Numbered from the stretch's first letter, positions 1 through 9,671 are shown. The stretch is DNA of 64,000 nt from an uncultured Collinsella sp. (GCA_900541065.1 UQIE01000007.1:1-64000), one strand, 5' to 3'. Program-made: numbers and translations. The notes: generated by a model not told the origin, from the sequence alone.

Positions 1-473
1 CGGTCTTTCATGCAGCAGGGGCTCTCAATGTTTTTATGTCCTGCTCATATCGTCTGTGCCGGCACCTTGGGACACTCCTTAGCATGGGCTGTCTAGCGAA
101 CGTTCGGGCAAAAGTAGCTAAAAGAGGCCCGTCCCAAATGGGCTGGTTTCAAAAGTATGGCGGATTACGGGGCTGGACCTGTATTACTTGACCATGGCAA
201 AAATCGCGAAATTAAAACCGCATGTAGATGGCTTGTCAAAAATTGAAAATGGCCGGTATGGATGGGGGTCTCCGAATCAGCCCCGTAATCCGGCATAGTT
301 TTGAAATGGCACTAAAGTAGGCACAAGCTAAATACCGATTCCAAGGATAGTTGCGGTGGAATAGTTCCTGGATGCCGGGGTTTTGGCGGAAATCAGGAAC
401 TATTTCACCGCAATTGAGGAGGGGCGGGGTGGATGGCGGGGGTAGCTAAAGACCCCCGTACTAAATTAGCTAC
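1..473. repeat. Non-coding block of palindromic intergenic repeats
   Basis: No convincing gene is present. Three repeat types are visible. Type A (core GTAGCTAAA...CCCGTCCCAAAT) lies at 114-139 and, as a variant ending TTAGCTAC, at 442-473; it recurs as a large palindrome at 28821-28930. Type B is a 29-bp inverted repeat at 147-175 and 278-306 with two mismatches (core CGGATTACGGGGCTG). Type C is a 20-bp inverted repeat at 351-370 and 394-413 with one mismatch (TTGCGGTGGAATAGTTCCTG). The block abuts the stop codon of the minus-strand gene at 474, so part of it may terminate that operon, but no U-rich tract is obvious. Confidence 0.75.
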
Positions 474-872
474 TTAGGCTCGGTCGATGTCCATGCTGGC
501 GATTAGGTTGATGTTGGTGTCTAGGAGGTTCTCTAGCACGATGTCGCCCATGCAGATGGGGGCGTTGACGACTAGGCCTCGGATGAGGTTCATGGCTTGG
601 GCGTGGAGTGCCAGCGGGATGGCCTCAGCCGTGCGCACAGGCAGCAGTGTCTCGTCGCCGCCGGAGACGGCCACGGTCGTCGTGAGCACGCGCGTGGGGC
701 AGGTGAGCTCCTGATGTGCGAACTTATCGCCGCGCGGGCAGTTGTTGCCGGTTACGGAGCGCACTTCCACCACGGCGCCATTGGCGTCGCGCTCCACCTC
801 TACGGTCAGAAGGCACTCGGATGGGCAGGTCGTGCAGTTGAACTGCAGCGTTTCGCTCACGTTATCGCTCAT
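474..872 (-). CDS. DUF1667 family protein, third gene of a G3P-dehydrogenase-like operon
   Basis: A 132-residue protein of the DUF1667 family. The N-terminus has a Cys-rich cluster, C13-x2-C16-P-x2-C20, followed by C45 (NNCPRG) and C58, which suggests a metal or iron-sulfur site. Members of this family are typically encoded directly after two FAD-dependent oxidoreductases resembling GlpA and a GlpB/thioredoxin-reductase-like protein, exactly as here, with a 3-bp gap. By context it is probably an accessory or electron-transfer subunit of that dehydrogenase; its own biochemical role is not established. It is the last gene of the operon and is followed by palindromic repeats. Confidence 0.85.
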   Translation of the reverse strand: MSDNVSETLQFNCTTCPSECLLTVEVERDANGAVVEVRSVTGNNCPRGDKFAHQELTCPTRVLTTTVAVSGGDETLLPVRTAEAIPLALHAQAMNLIRGLVVNAPICMGDIVLENLLDTNINLIASMDIDRA

Positions 873-875
873 AGT

Positions 876-2252
876 TTATGCCTCCTCGACGGGATCGACG
901 GATAGGACAATCTCGCTGGCACCCAGGTCGAGCGCTTGTTGGATGACCTTTGCCGGTAGCGGGAAACTCTCCATTACGCTCGGCTTAAACGCACGGACCT
1001 TGCCGGCGAACAGTTCCTCGCCGTCGGCCAAGATCCTCACGCGGGCGGCATCGACCGGTCGGCGCACACGGAAGTTGAGTCTGGTGAGTGTCACAGTCGT
1101 AATGCGTCCCGGCAGCGCGTAGCCCGCGATGCCGGCAGGGGAGACCGAGAGCTCGCAGTCCGGAACGGCGCCCGCGCCGGTCCCCAGCGCGTACGCCGCC
1201 GCAGCCGCGCCGGCGCGCTCAGACTCGGTCGTCACGTTGTCGGCCAGGTCGTGCACGTGCAGCACGTTGCCGCAGGCAAAGATGCCCGGCACTCCCGTCT
1301 GCAGGCTCTGGTCCACCACGGCGCCGCGCGTGCGTGGGTCAAGCTCTACGCCCGCGGCAACCGAAAGCTCGTTCTCGGGAATCAGACCAACCGAAAGCAG
1401 CAGCGTGTCGCACGGAACAACGCGCTCGGTTCCCGGAATGGGCGCCAGGCTCTCGTCGACCTGACTCACCTCGACGGCCTCCACGCGATCGTGTCCGATC
1501 ACGCGCGTGACGGTGGTGGACAGGTGCAGCGGAATGCCAAAGTCGTCCAGGCAGTTCTTGACGTTGCGGCGCAGACCGTTGGCGTACGGCATGAGCTCGT
1601 ACACGCCCTCGACCGAAATCCCCTCGAGCGTGCAGCGGCGCGCCATGATAAGTCCGATGTCGCCCGAGCCCAAAATGACGGCACGCGAGCCGGGCTTGAG
1701 ATTTTCGATATTGATGTATCGCTGCGCCAGGCCCGCCGTAAACACGCCGGCGGGACGGCTGCCGGGAATCTTGATCTCGCTGCGGGTGCGCTCACGGCAA
1801 CCCATGGCAAGGACGACCGCGCGCCCGGTGAGCTGCAGCATGCCGGCAGGGCTCATGAGCGTGACGGTGTGTACCGAGGCATCGCTTGGCGCGCCACTTA
1901 CGCCCGTGCCCGCGACTTTGTCCTCGCTCGAGTCGATCCCAATCACCATGCTGCCCAAGAACAGCGCAATGTCGGTCGCGCGCACCTGGTCGATAAAGCG
2001 CTGCGCGTACTCGGGGCCGGTGAGTTCCTGCTTAAAGTGCGATAGGCCAAAACCGGGGTGGATGCACTGGCGCAGGATGCCGCCCAGATGCTGCTCGCGC
2101 TCCACGATAGCCACGTGGGCGCCGGCCTTATGTGCGGCAAGCGCGGCCGCCATACCGGCGGGGCCGCCTCCGATAACGACCACGTCGAAGGCCTGCGTTG
2201 CCACGGCCTCAACGGCGCCGCTACCAATCGCGTTCGATCCTAACTCCGCCAT
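876..2252 (-). CDS. FAD-dependent oxidoreductase, second subunit of a G3P-dehydrogenase-like complex
   Basis: A 458-residue pyridine-nucleotide/FAD oxidoreductase. Near residue 25 is a Rossmann dinucleotide motif (VVVIGGGPAGMAAALAA), and near residue 185 a second one (AVILGSGDIGLIMARR). A C-terminal FAD motif (GIFACGNVLHVHD) follows near residue 325. The architecture resembles the nitrite/thioredoxin-reductase-like partner that accompanies GlpA-type dehydrogenases in Firmicutes and Coriobacteriia. It lies 1 bp from the upstream gene and 3 bp from the DUF1667 gene, so the three are surely cotranscribed. A role in passing electrons from glycerol-3-phosphate or a related 2-hydroxyacid to an acceptor is inferred from neighbours; the true substrate is unknown. 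Confidence 0.85.
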   Translation of the reverse strand: MAELGSNAIGSGAVEAVATQAFDVVVIGGGPAGMAAALAAHKAGAHVAIVEREQHLGGILRQCIHPGFGLSHFKQELTGPEYAQRFIDQVRATDIALFLGSMVIGIDSSEDKVAGTGVSGAPSDASVHTVTLMSPAGMLQLTGRAVVLAMGCRERTRSEIKIPGSRPAGVFTAGLAQRYINIENLKPGSRAVILGSGDIGLIMARRCTLEGISVEGVYELMPYANGLRRNVKNCLDDFGIPLHLSTTVTRVIGHDRVEAVEVSQVDESLAPIPGTERVVPCDTLLLSVGLIPENELSVAAGVELDPRTRGAVVDQSLQTGVPGIFACGNVLHVHDLADNVTTESERAGAAAAAYALGTGAGAVPDCELSVSPAGIAGYALPGRITTVTLTRLNFRVRRPVDAARVRILADGEELFAGKVRAFKPSVMESFPLPAKVIQQALDLGASEIVLSVDPVEEA

Positions 2253-2253
2253 C

Positions 2254-3708
2254 CTAGCGCACCCCCTTCAGCGGTCCCTCAACCAGCCAAGATCCGGCGT
2301 CCTCCAGTAGCACCTCGCTAAGGTCGCAGCCCAGCTCGCGCGCCAGGATTGCCACCACGCGGCTCTGGCAAAAACCACTCTGGCACCGACCCATGCCGGC
2401 GCGGCAGCGGCGCTTGACGCCCTCGACCGAAACCGCGCCCGGCTGGCGTCGGATCGCGGCCATAATCTCGGCTTCGGGCACCGTCTCGCAGCGGCAGACA
2501 ATCTGTCCCCACGCGGGATCGGACTTGATCAGCTCCTCCTTGCGCGCCAGCGGTGCGCGGTCAAAGTCGTCCGGCGCGCGGCGAATTGGGTTCCAGTCCT
2601 CCCGCTCGTGCAGCTCCACGCCCGCCTCGCGCATCACAAGCTCCATGCGCTCGGCAATGGCCGGCGCGCTTGCCACACCCGGCGACTGAATGCCCGCCGC
2701 CTGGAACAGCCCCGGCACCACGGCCGACTGTCCAATAAAGAAGTCGTTCGTTCCTTGAATGACCGGACGCCCGCCGGCAAATGCGCGCACCACGCGGCGC
2801 GTATCCAGATCGGGCACCAGCTTGCGTGCACCGGTCAGCAGCGCGTTTACATCGCTCGCATAGGTCTGCGTGTCGCCCGGCTCGCGCACGGCGGCCGTCG
2901 CGGTGATCACGGTGTTGCCGTGCACGGTGCCCGTGACGATAACACCCTTCGACACCGGCGTCGGCACGGGGTAGAGCGGCATGAGCGTGCGCGGCTCCTT
3001 GTCCAGCACCACGATGTTGCCCTGACGCCAGACCATCTGGAACTCCTCGGCGCCGGCCATATGCGAGATGTCCGCGGCTCCGTTGCCTGCGGCGTTGATC
3101 AGGTAGCGGCAGCGCACGATGCCAGTGGGGGTTGCCAGCGTAAAGCGCGCGTCGTCGCCCGAGCCCGCGACTTCAATCGCCTCCACCGGCGCGGAGCGCA
3201 TAAACGTCACGCCGTTGGCAACGGCGTTTTCCAACGCGGCGATGGCCACTTCAAACGGGTCGACAAACCCAGTCGAGGGGCACCACAACGCGCACGTTGC
3301 ATCGGCACTGGCGCGCGGCTCTAATTCGTGGATGCGGTCGGGTCCAACGATCGACAGCTCGGGCACACCGTTAACATGGCCGTTGCTGCGCAGCTGTTCC
3401 AGACGCGCACGGTCCTCGTCGTTAAAGCCCAGCACCATCGAACCGGTGCGACGGAACAAAAAGCCCAGCTCCTGCGCCCACGTACCGTACAACTCGCAGC
3501 CGCGGGCGTTGACCTGCGCCTTAACCGTGCCCGGTGTCGGATCGTAGCCGGCATGCACCAGGCCGCCGTTGGCCTTCGACGCGCCCAGCGCGATATCGTT
3601 TGCTGCCTCGACCACGCAAATGGACAGGTCAAATCGCGCGAGCTGCCGCGCGATGGCGCATCCGGTGATGCCCGCGCCTACAATCGCGATATCAAACGTT
3701 TCTGTCAC
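2254..3708 (-). CDS. GlpA-like FAD-dependent glycerol-3-phosphate dehydrogenase with BFD [2Fe-2S] domain
   Basis: 484 residues. The N-terminal DAO-fold FAD domain starts with IAIVGAGITGCAIARQLA and has the G-L-V-H-A-G-Y motif typical of GlpA/L2HGDH-type dehydrogenases. The C-terminus carries a BFD-like [2Fe-2S] domain with Cys pairs VCRCET near residue 400 and CRAGMGRCQSGFC near residue 435. It is the first gene of a three-gene minus-strand operon. The most likely activity is anaerobic oxidation of glycerol-3-phosphate, but L-2-hydroxyglutarate-type dehydrogenases share the fold, so substrate assignment is tentative. The ATG start is preceded by GGGAGG, and a perfect 7+1+7 palindrome lies just upstream at 3726-3740. 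Confidence 0.85.
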   Translation of the reverse strand: MTETFDIAIVGAGITGCAIARQLARFDLSICVVEAANDIALGASKANGGLVHAGYDPTPGTVKAQVNARGCELYGTWAQELGFLFRRTGSMVLGFNDEDRARLEQLRSNGHVNGVPELSIVGPDRIHELEPRASADATCALWCPSTGFVDPFEVAIAALENAVANGVTFMRSAPVEAIEVAGSGDDARFTLATPTGIVRCRYLINAAGNGAADISHMAGAEEFQMVWRQGNIVVLDKEPRTLMPLYPVPTPVSKGVIVTGTVHGNTVITATAAVREPGDTQTYASDVNALLTGARKLVPDLDTRRVVRAFAGGRPVIQGTNDFFIGQSAVVPGLFQAAGIQSPGVASAPAIAERMELVMREAGVELHEREDWNPIRRAPDDFDRAPLARKEELIKSDPAWGQIVCRCETVPEAEIMAAIRRQPGAVSVEGVKRRCRAGMGRCQSGFCQSRVVAILARELGCDLSEVLLEDAGSWLVEGPLKGVR

Positions 3709-3725
3709 AGTGCCTCCCAGACGAG

Positions 3726-3740
3726 TTGACAGGCTGTCAA
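3726..3740. promoter_or_regulatory. Candidate operator upstream of the G3P-dehydrogenase-like operon
   Basis: TTGACAGGCTGTCAA is a perfect palindrome (7-bp arms around a central base). It starts 17 bp upstream of the operon's first ATG. Position and symmetry suit a dimeric repressor site. The regulator is not identified. Confidence 0.4.
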
Positions 3741-3877
3741 TAAGACTATCCTACGGTCTACACACCTCCAACGCAGCGGCAATGCGGCGAACAGCCCCGC
3801 AACACCCGCCAACGGCAGACGAGGGGAGACTCGGTAACGTCGACAACCTCGTCCGCCGACAGCTACGGCAACCGTTC

Positions 3878-4015
3878 GTCTCGATCTGTAACAGTAAGAG
3901 GGGAAATTTGGTCCCAGTTGTTACAGATCGAGACGTTTGTCAGGCGGCCCCTCCGTTTGTCTCGTTCTGTAACAGTTAGGACCGGATTTCGGTCCTAGTT
4001 GTTACGGATTGAGAT
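3878..4015. repeat. Tandem pair of palindromic elements
   Basis: The first element has perfect 16-bp arms at 3878-3893 (GTCTCGATCTGTAACA) and 3919-3934. The second has diverged arms at 3959-3974 and 4000-4015, with an internal hairpin TAGGACC/GGTCCTA. The two elements are homologous and head-to-tail. The remainder of the 3741-4114 gap shows no gene. The elements may be a repeat family or paired terminators or regulatory sites between the divergent genes. Confidence 0.7.
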
Positions 4016-4114
4016 GTTTGTGTCCGCGTCAGCCCCGCGCTTAGCCGTGGTCCCATATAAACAAACCCCGTGGTAAACTTGACTGTACTGTAAATAACCC
4101 GAAAGGTATCCGTA

Positions 4115-4546
4115 ATGTCCAAGTACATCTCCGAGCTCATGTCGCCGCAGCTTATGGGCGTCGTCTATGCCTTCGTTGGCTTTATCATCGCCCTGTATGT
4201 GCTGTCGGTCGTCTATGTGTTCATTGACGCTCGCCGCCGCGGCGCCAGCGCCTACGTGGCATGGGGCATCATCGCCCTCATCCCGTTTGTAGGCCTCATT
4301 GCCTACCTGGTCCTGCGCCCGCACTCCTATGCCTCCGACCGCGAGGAGCAGGAGCTGGACATGGCCCTGCGCGAGCGCCAGCTTGCCCAGTACGGCACCT
4401 GCCCGCAGTGCGGCGCGCCCATCGAGAAGGACTTCGTTGTCTGCCCCGTGTGCGACACCCAGGTTCGCAACGTGTGCCCCAGCTGCCATCGCCCGCTCGA
4501 TGCGCACTGGAAGGTCTGCCCCTACTGCCGAACTCGCATCCAGTAA
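4115..4546 (+). CDS. Membrane-anchored double zinc-ribbon protein
   Basis: 143 residues. Two hydrophobic segments lie at about residues 10-34 and 44-64, resembling the phospholipase D-nuclease N-terminal membrane module. They are followed by a short charged linker and four C-P-x-C knuckles (CPQC, CPVC, CPSC, CPYC) in the last 55 residues, forming a double zinc ribbon. The start ATG is preceded by a GAAAGG ribosome-binding site. It is monocistronic, ending about 100 bp before a strong hairpin and the thrS promoter. Proteins of this layout are common in Coriobacteriia, but I know of no assigned function; a membrane-associated zinc-binding role is all that can be said. Confidence 0.8.
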   Translation: MSKYISELMSPQLMGVVYAFVGFIIALYVLSVVYVFIDARRRGASAYVAWGIIALIPFVGLIAYLVLRPHSYASDREEQELDMALRERQLAQYGTCPQCGAPIEKDFVVCPVCDTQVRNVCPSCHRPLDAHWKVCPYCRTRIQ

Positions 4547-4641
4547 CGCATCCATCGCCGGGCCAGCCGTAAGCCACGGGCACGCCGCAAGCCACGCGCA
4601 CCCCACGCCCCGTCCCACACGATGAAGCATGCGTAGAAAAT

Positions 4642-4672
4642 CGCCCGCCGTGCCATTAAGGTGCGGCGGGCG
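4642..4672 (+). terminator. Hairpin between the zinc-ribbon gene and thrS
   Basis: Arms CGCCCGCCG (4642-4650) and CGGCGGGCG (4664-4672) form a very GC-rich stem. No long T-run follows. It most likely ends the zinc-ribbon transcript, and it sits directly in front of the thrS promoter. Confidence 0.55.
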
Positions 4673-4673
4673 C

Positions 4674-4701
4674 TTGTATACCAAGGCAACCTGCCTATAA
4701 T
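4674..4701 (+). promoter_or_regulatory. thrS promoter
   Basis: TTGTAT (4674-4679), a 16-bp spacer and a perfect TATAAT (4696-4701). A 9-bp inverted repeat, GATGCAAGT (4702-4710) and ACTTGCATC (4736-4744), spans the expected transcription start and could be an operator. No T-box hallmark sequence was seen. Confidence 0.6.
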
Positions 4702-4771
4702 GATGCAAGTCAAAAACGCCGAGCGCATCGCACGCACTTGCATCAGGCATCCGAGAGGAGAAAACATACCC

Positions 4772-6535
<1,764 letters not shown>

Positions 6536-6560
6536 GGCAAGCTTCACAACAATTTACAAA

Positions 6561-6593
6561 GGCGACCGTCCACACAGGGCGGTCGCTTTTTTT
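6561..6593 (+). terminator. thrS intrinsic terminator
   Basis: GCGACCG/CGGTCGC stem followed by seven or more T residues. Confidence 0.85.
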
Positions 6594-6608
6594 CATGCCG
6601 AAATAAGA

Positions 6609-6637
6609 AAAGCCGCTGGTTGAGCGGCTTTTTTTGT
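6609..6637 (+). terminator. Second intrinsic terminator after thrS
   Basis: AGCCGCT/AGCGGCT stem with a 5-nt loop, followed by a run of seven T. Confidence 0.8.
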
Positions 6638-6648
6638 TGCACAAAAAG

Positions 6649-6770
6649 GTACAGGTTTTTGTATCTTTCGACAGATGACATTATACGAGCAATAAAACAG
6701 CGTTTGCCCAGATTACGCAAAATGTACTGCTAGTAGGTACATCTCCATACCCCTCTACAAAAACCTGTAC
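6649..6770. repeat. Inverted repeats flanking the LoaP-like gene's promoter region
   Basis: A perfect 15-bp inverted repeat, GTACAGGTTTTTGTA at 6649-6663 and TACAAAAACCTGTAC at 6756-6770, brackets a 92-bp AT-rich segment. Inside it a perfect TATAAT is present on the minus strand (6685 to 6680), pointing away from the downstream gene. A weaker plus-strand candidate (TTGTAT at 6659-6664, then TATACG after 17 bp) overlaps the left arm. A small hairpin (ATGTAC...GTACAT) lies at 6722-6742. The layout resembles an invertible promoter, but no recombinase gene is in the window. Confidence 0.6.
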
Positions 6771-6861
6771 TTTTGCGACTGCGCCTAGCTGCGAGCGAGA
6801 AGCCTGTTCTAAACGCCCCTGCATTTGCGTGCATCGCAAAGCCAAAAGAGGGGGCGAGAAC

Positions 6862-7452
6862 ATGGAACAGACGGCACGGCGCCAAGAGCAGCTGCCGGGC
6901 GCATTTAACGGCGCCACCACCAACAGCCAGCATAGCCGCGTCCGCTGGTATCTGGTTCACACCCCCAATGGAAAAGAGCGCGAGACCTGCGAAAAGGTCC
7001 GCCGCATTATCCCGCACGAGCTGATGCAGGACGCTTTTGTGATGCAAAAGGAGTTCTGGTTTAAGCGGGACGGCGCTTGGTCGCTCCAAACAAAACCCAT
7101 GTACAAGGAATACTTCTTCGTCGCCACGCGCGATGCCGCCGCGCTCGATAGGGCCCTGGCCCAGTTGAGCTTTGGCTGCCGCATCGCCGGCAGTAGGGAG
7201 CGGGCGTACATGCCCATGCCGGACGATGCGCAGGATTGGTACCGCAGCGTGCTGGACGACGACGGCGTGGTGCGCAACAGCGTGGCGCGCATAGAAGACG
7301 GCGTGTTGCACATAGAGCAAGGTCCCTTGGTGGGGCAAGAGGCCCGCGTGCACAAGATCGACCGTCACAAACGCTGGTGCCTGGTGGACGTAGGCGAAGG
7401 CGATTCCACATTTAGGGAGCTACTACCGCTCGACGTTCCCATCAAAACGTAA
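6862..7452 (+). CDS. NusG-paralogue antiterminator, LoaP-like
   Basis: 196 residues from an ATG preceded by GAGGGGGCGAG. An N-terminal NGN domain (about residues 25-120; WYLVHTPNGKERETCEKVRR, with the aromatic-rich MYKEYFFV strand) is followed by a C-terminal KOW-like segment (GPLVGQEARVHKIDRHKRWC). It is a specialised NusG paralogue of the LoaP/UpxY/RfaH type rather than housekeeping NusG: it is alone, divergent in sequence, and sits at the head of what was a polysaccharide locus. Such proteins allow RNA polymerase to read through long biosynthetic operons. Here the downstream operon has been lost after the first gene fragment, so its present target is unclear. Confidence 0.8.
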   Translation: MEQTARRQEQLPGAFNGATTNSQHSRVRWYLVHTPNGKERETCEKVRRIIPHELMQDAFVMQKEFWFKRDGAWSLQTKPMYKEYFFVATRDAAALDRALAQLSFGCRIAGSRERAYMPMPDDAQDWYRSVLDDDGVVRNSVARIEDGVLHIEQGPLVGQEARVHKIDRHKRWCLVDVGEGDSTFRELLPLDVPIKT

Positions 7453-7531
7453 GGGAGACGTTGCGCCAGTAAATCGTCCGCATTTTTTGAATTTACCGAT
7501 TGGGGGATCCCTGGGGAACGGGGACGTAAGT

Positions 7532-7729
7532 TTGACTGTGGCTGCTAAGGAAATGACAAAGAGCTGTGCATCAATGGGGGATGCACTGGCTTTCGATCGG
7601 ATAAAGCCGAGCGGTACGCTTGGCTATCGCTTTGTTAAGAGGCTGTTTGACCTTGTGTTCAGTCTTTTGATGAGTGTTCTATTGCTTATTCCTATTGAGG
7701 CAGAGATGCAGAAGTTCTTCTTCGATTAA
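7532..7729 (+). pseudogene. Truncated polyprenyl-phosphate sugar transferase
   Basis: A 65-codon remnant starting at a TTG after GGGGACGTAAG. Residues about 30-55 (GYRFVKRLFDLVFSLLMSV) match the start and single membrane segment of initiating bacterial sugar transferases (WcaJ/RfbP/CapM type). After LLLIPI the family resemblance stops, and about ten unrelated residues lead to a stop. The catalytic part, normally another 170 or more residues, is missing. A priming glycosyltransferase directly after a LoaP-type gene is the usual opening of a capsule locus, so this is read as the left edge of a deletion that removed the locus. Confidence 0.7.
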
Positions 7730-7887
7730 CCGGGCTGGGATTGCTGATTGAGGATATCCATCGGCAGCAGTGGGACGTAGTAGATACGACGCTCATCTTC
7801 GACGATCCCGACGAAATTGAGAAAGAAGAAAGGGTTTATCGTAGGACCGAATTTGGAAACAGGATGGTATCTATACTTGGCTAGCTA
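7699..7887 (+). pseudogene. Unidentified open-frame remnant
   Basis: An open frame without a good start runs from just after a stop at 7696-7698 to a TAG at 7885-7887 and encodes an acidic peptide (LLRLTGLGLLIEDIHRQQW, then a D/E-rich stretch). It overlaps the end of the truncated sugar transferase in another frame. It may be the C-terminal part of whatever gene now abuts the deletion point. No family recognised. The rest of the gap to 8070 shows no convincing gene. Confidence 0.25.
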
Positions 7888-8070
7888 CTGCAGACAACAA
7901 TCTGAGCGCGCTCTTGTCGTCTTGGTTAAACTGCTCGGATCTACCAGTGATTTTTACTGCATTAGGCATTCGGAAAGGGAATCGGTTCTTCACGATTCGC
8001 ATCCTTTCTAGTGCTGCCTTTATTTAATGATCGAGATATGCTCGGCGACTGCGGTGTTCTGCCCCTTAGG

Positions 8071-9399
8071 TTACAGACGGTTGTTTCTATTGAGCTTCCA
8101 GAGGAAATACATGGGGTTCTCTTTTGCCTTGGCTTCTCGCAAGAAATCTGCGGATTGAGATGCAACGGCCCCTATGCCGGCAGCCCCGAGGAAGGCCATG
8201 GCATCAGAAGGTGATGCGATTCCGTATTGCCCCAATGTAAAGCTCGCAATTCCGATAGCGGCTTCAATGCCTGCGGAGGTGACTAATCGGGATCGCTCGT
8301 TTTTCATCACTAAAGATATCTTGTGAAGCTCGGGCTCTATTAGGTCGTTCTTCAGGTCAGCTAATGTCGAGGTGTCGATGGGCCTTTCGCTCAGGCCTTT
8401 GGACAAGGTATCCCTAAACACAAGAAACGACTCTTCGTTTCTAATGCGGCAATCAAGGATGCTACGCAACGTTGCATTTTCAGCAATGGGGAGGGGGCAA
8501 GATAACCGGCGAATGGGTATGGTCTGATCTTTTCGAGGATAAAGGGTGGAAGTTGCGGACTCGAGGAACTCAATCTGAGCTGGACGAGTGGTTAAATACG
8601 AGCTATTCGAAAAATAGGGATTGACGAGGGCTTGAAAGCAATCGTCCAACAAAGGCAGTAGGATAGTCGAGATGCCGCCTTTCTCCAGCATGTCTCTATC
8701 CAATCGCGTTTCGCCTTGGCTTGCATAGAGCGATTCGTATTCAGACGGGATTACCAGGAAATCGACATCCATCTCATCATGGGACCCATATGCATCCATT
8801 CCCTCAATCGCTACACACAGATTCCCATCTGGTGCTTGTTTTAAAGTGCACGAGGTAGAGGAACAGAATTGTCGTACGAGTTCATCCCAATAACTCGATA
8901 CCAATCCTTTTGCTTTTGATTCTCTTTCGATTTGTCGCGCTAGGCAATCTTTGCAAAGAGGAATGTAATTGCTCGAAAATCCGAGTATCCCAGCTTTGAC
9001 TATGTCTTCGACTCGCATGGTCAAATAGATCCCGAATGCAAGTTCATCGACTGAGGCATAATCATCGTGCCCCATTTCGAATGCCGATTCTATAGGGCAA
9101 TGAATCAGTGTTTTATCTGCATACAATGCTGAGAACTATGCCAAATGGTAAATGTTTTGCTCTCGACAGGCATAGTCAGTGCAGGGGAATTTGCCTCCTT
9201 CAAGGGTGGAGTCAACAGAAAAATTGAACAGGGATTGATTTTCGATTTTTTCGATTGGGATAAGGGGTGCAAGGCCCCTAATAAAGGCGTCGAACCTCCT
9301 TTGCCCCAGTTCTTCTAGGTACGCAATTATTTCGGCAAGAGAGCTGTTCTTGAATGCGGCTAGATAAGAATAAAGGTCATCGTATGCATGAGTCGCCAT
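8071..9399 (-). pseudogene. Unknown large protein gene interrupted by one in-frame amber codon
   Basis: One reading frame of about 440 codons is continuous from the ATG at 9399 (ribosome-binding site AGGTGAG) to 8071, except for a single TAG at 9138-9136. The predicted product has an N-terminal helical part, Cys-containing segments (FPCTDYAC just before the stop codon; PLCKDC after it) and an acidic middle. Near the C-terminus is a Gly/Ala-rich hydrophobic stretch (AMAFLGAAGIGAVASQ). I do not recognise the family. If translation restarts, a TTG at 9126 would give a 351-residue product. Its lower GC and position in an eroded accessory region suggest horizontal acquisition followed by decay. 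Readthrough or a sequencing error cannot be excluded. Confidence 0.6.
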
Positions 9400-9519
9400 T
9401 TCGCTCACCTACACTTTCGGAAAGAGTTTTGCGTCGTTATTTCCGAGGCGTCGTTGGGCTCGCAATCGACTCTAGTGTGCAGCTGCTTCTCGACGTACTC
9501 CCTCATGTTCTGCCTCCAC

Positions 9520-9582
9520 ATGTAACTAATTGATTTGCTATGTGCCATTATGAATGGTATATAGCAAATCAATTAGTTACAT
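9520..9582. repeat. 22-bp perfect palindrome upstream of the interrupted gene
   Basis: Perfect 22-bp arms, beginning ATGTAACTAATTGATTTGCT at 9520-9541 and mirrored at 9561-9582, enclose a 19-bp loop that is itself nearly palindromic (GCCATT...AATGGT). The whole 63 bp can extrude as one AT-rich hairpin about 110 bp upstream of the minus-strand gene. Confidence 0.75.
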
Positions 9583-9671
9583 TTAATGGAGCATTGCGAG
9601 CGTGGCGCGCGCAAAGAAGAGTCGTTGTATGGAGGCTTCCGGCAACGGCCTTTTGTACGTCCGTGACTGTT

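Noticed and set aside
4702..4771. T-box or RNA operator in the thrS leader
   Set aside because: The leader is only about 60 nt and the left arm of the inverted repeat lies mostly upstream of the predicted transcription start.
7817..8011. 64-codon open frame in the accessory gap
   Set aside because: No ribosome-binding site, no family resemblance, and it lies in decayed DNA.
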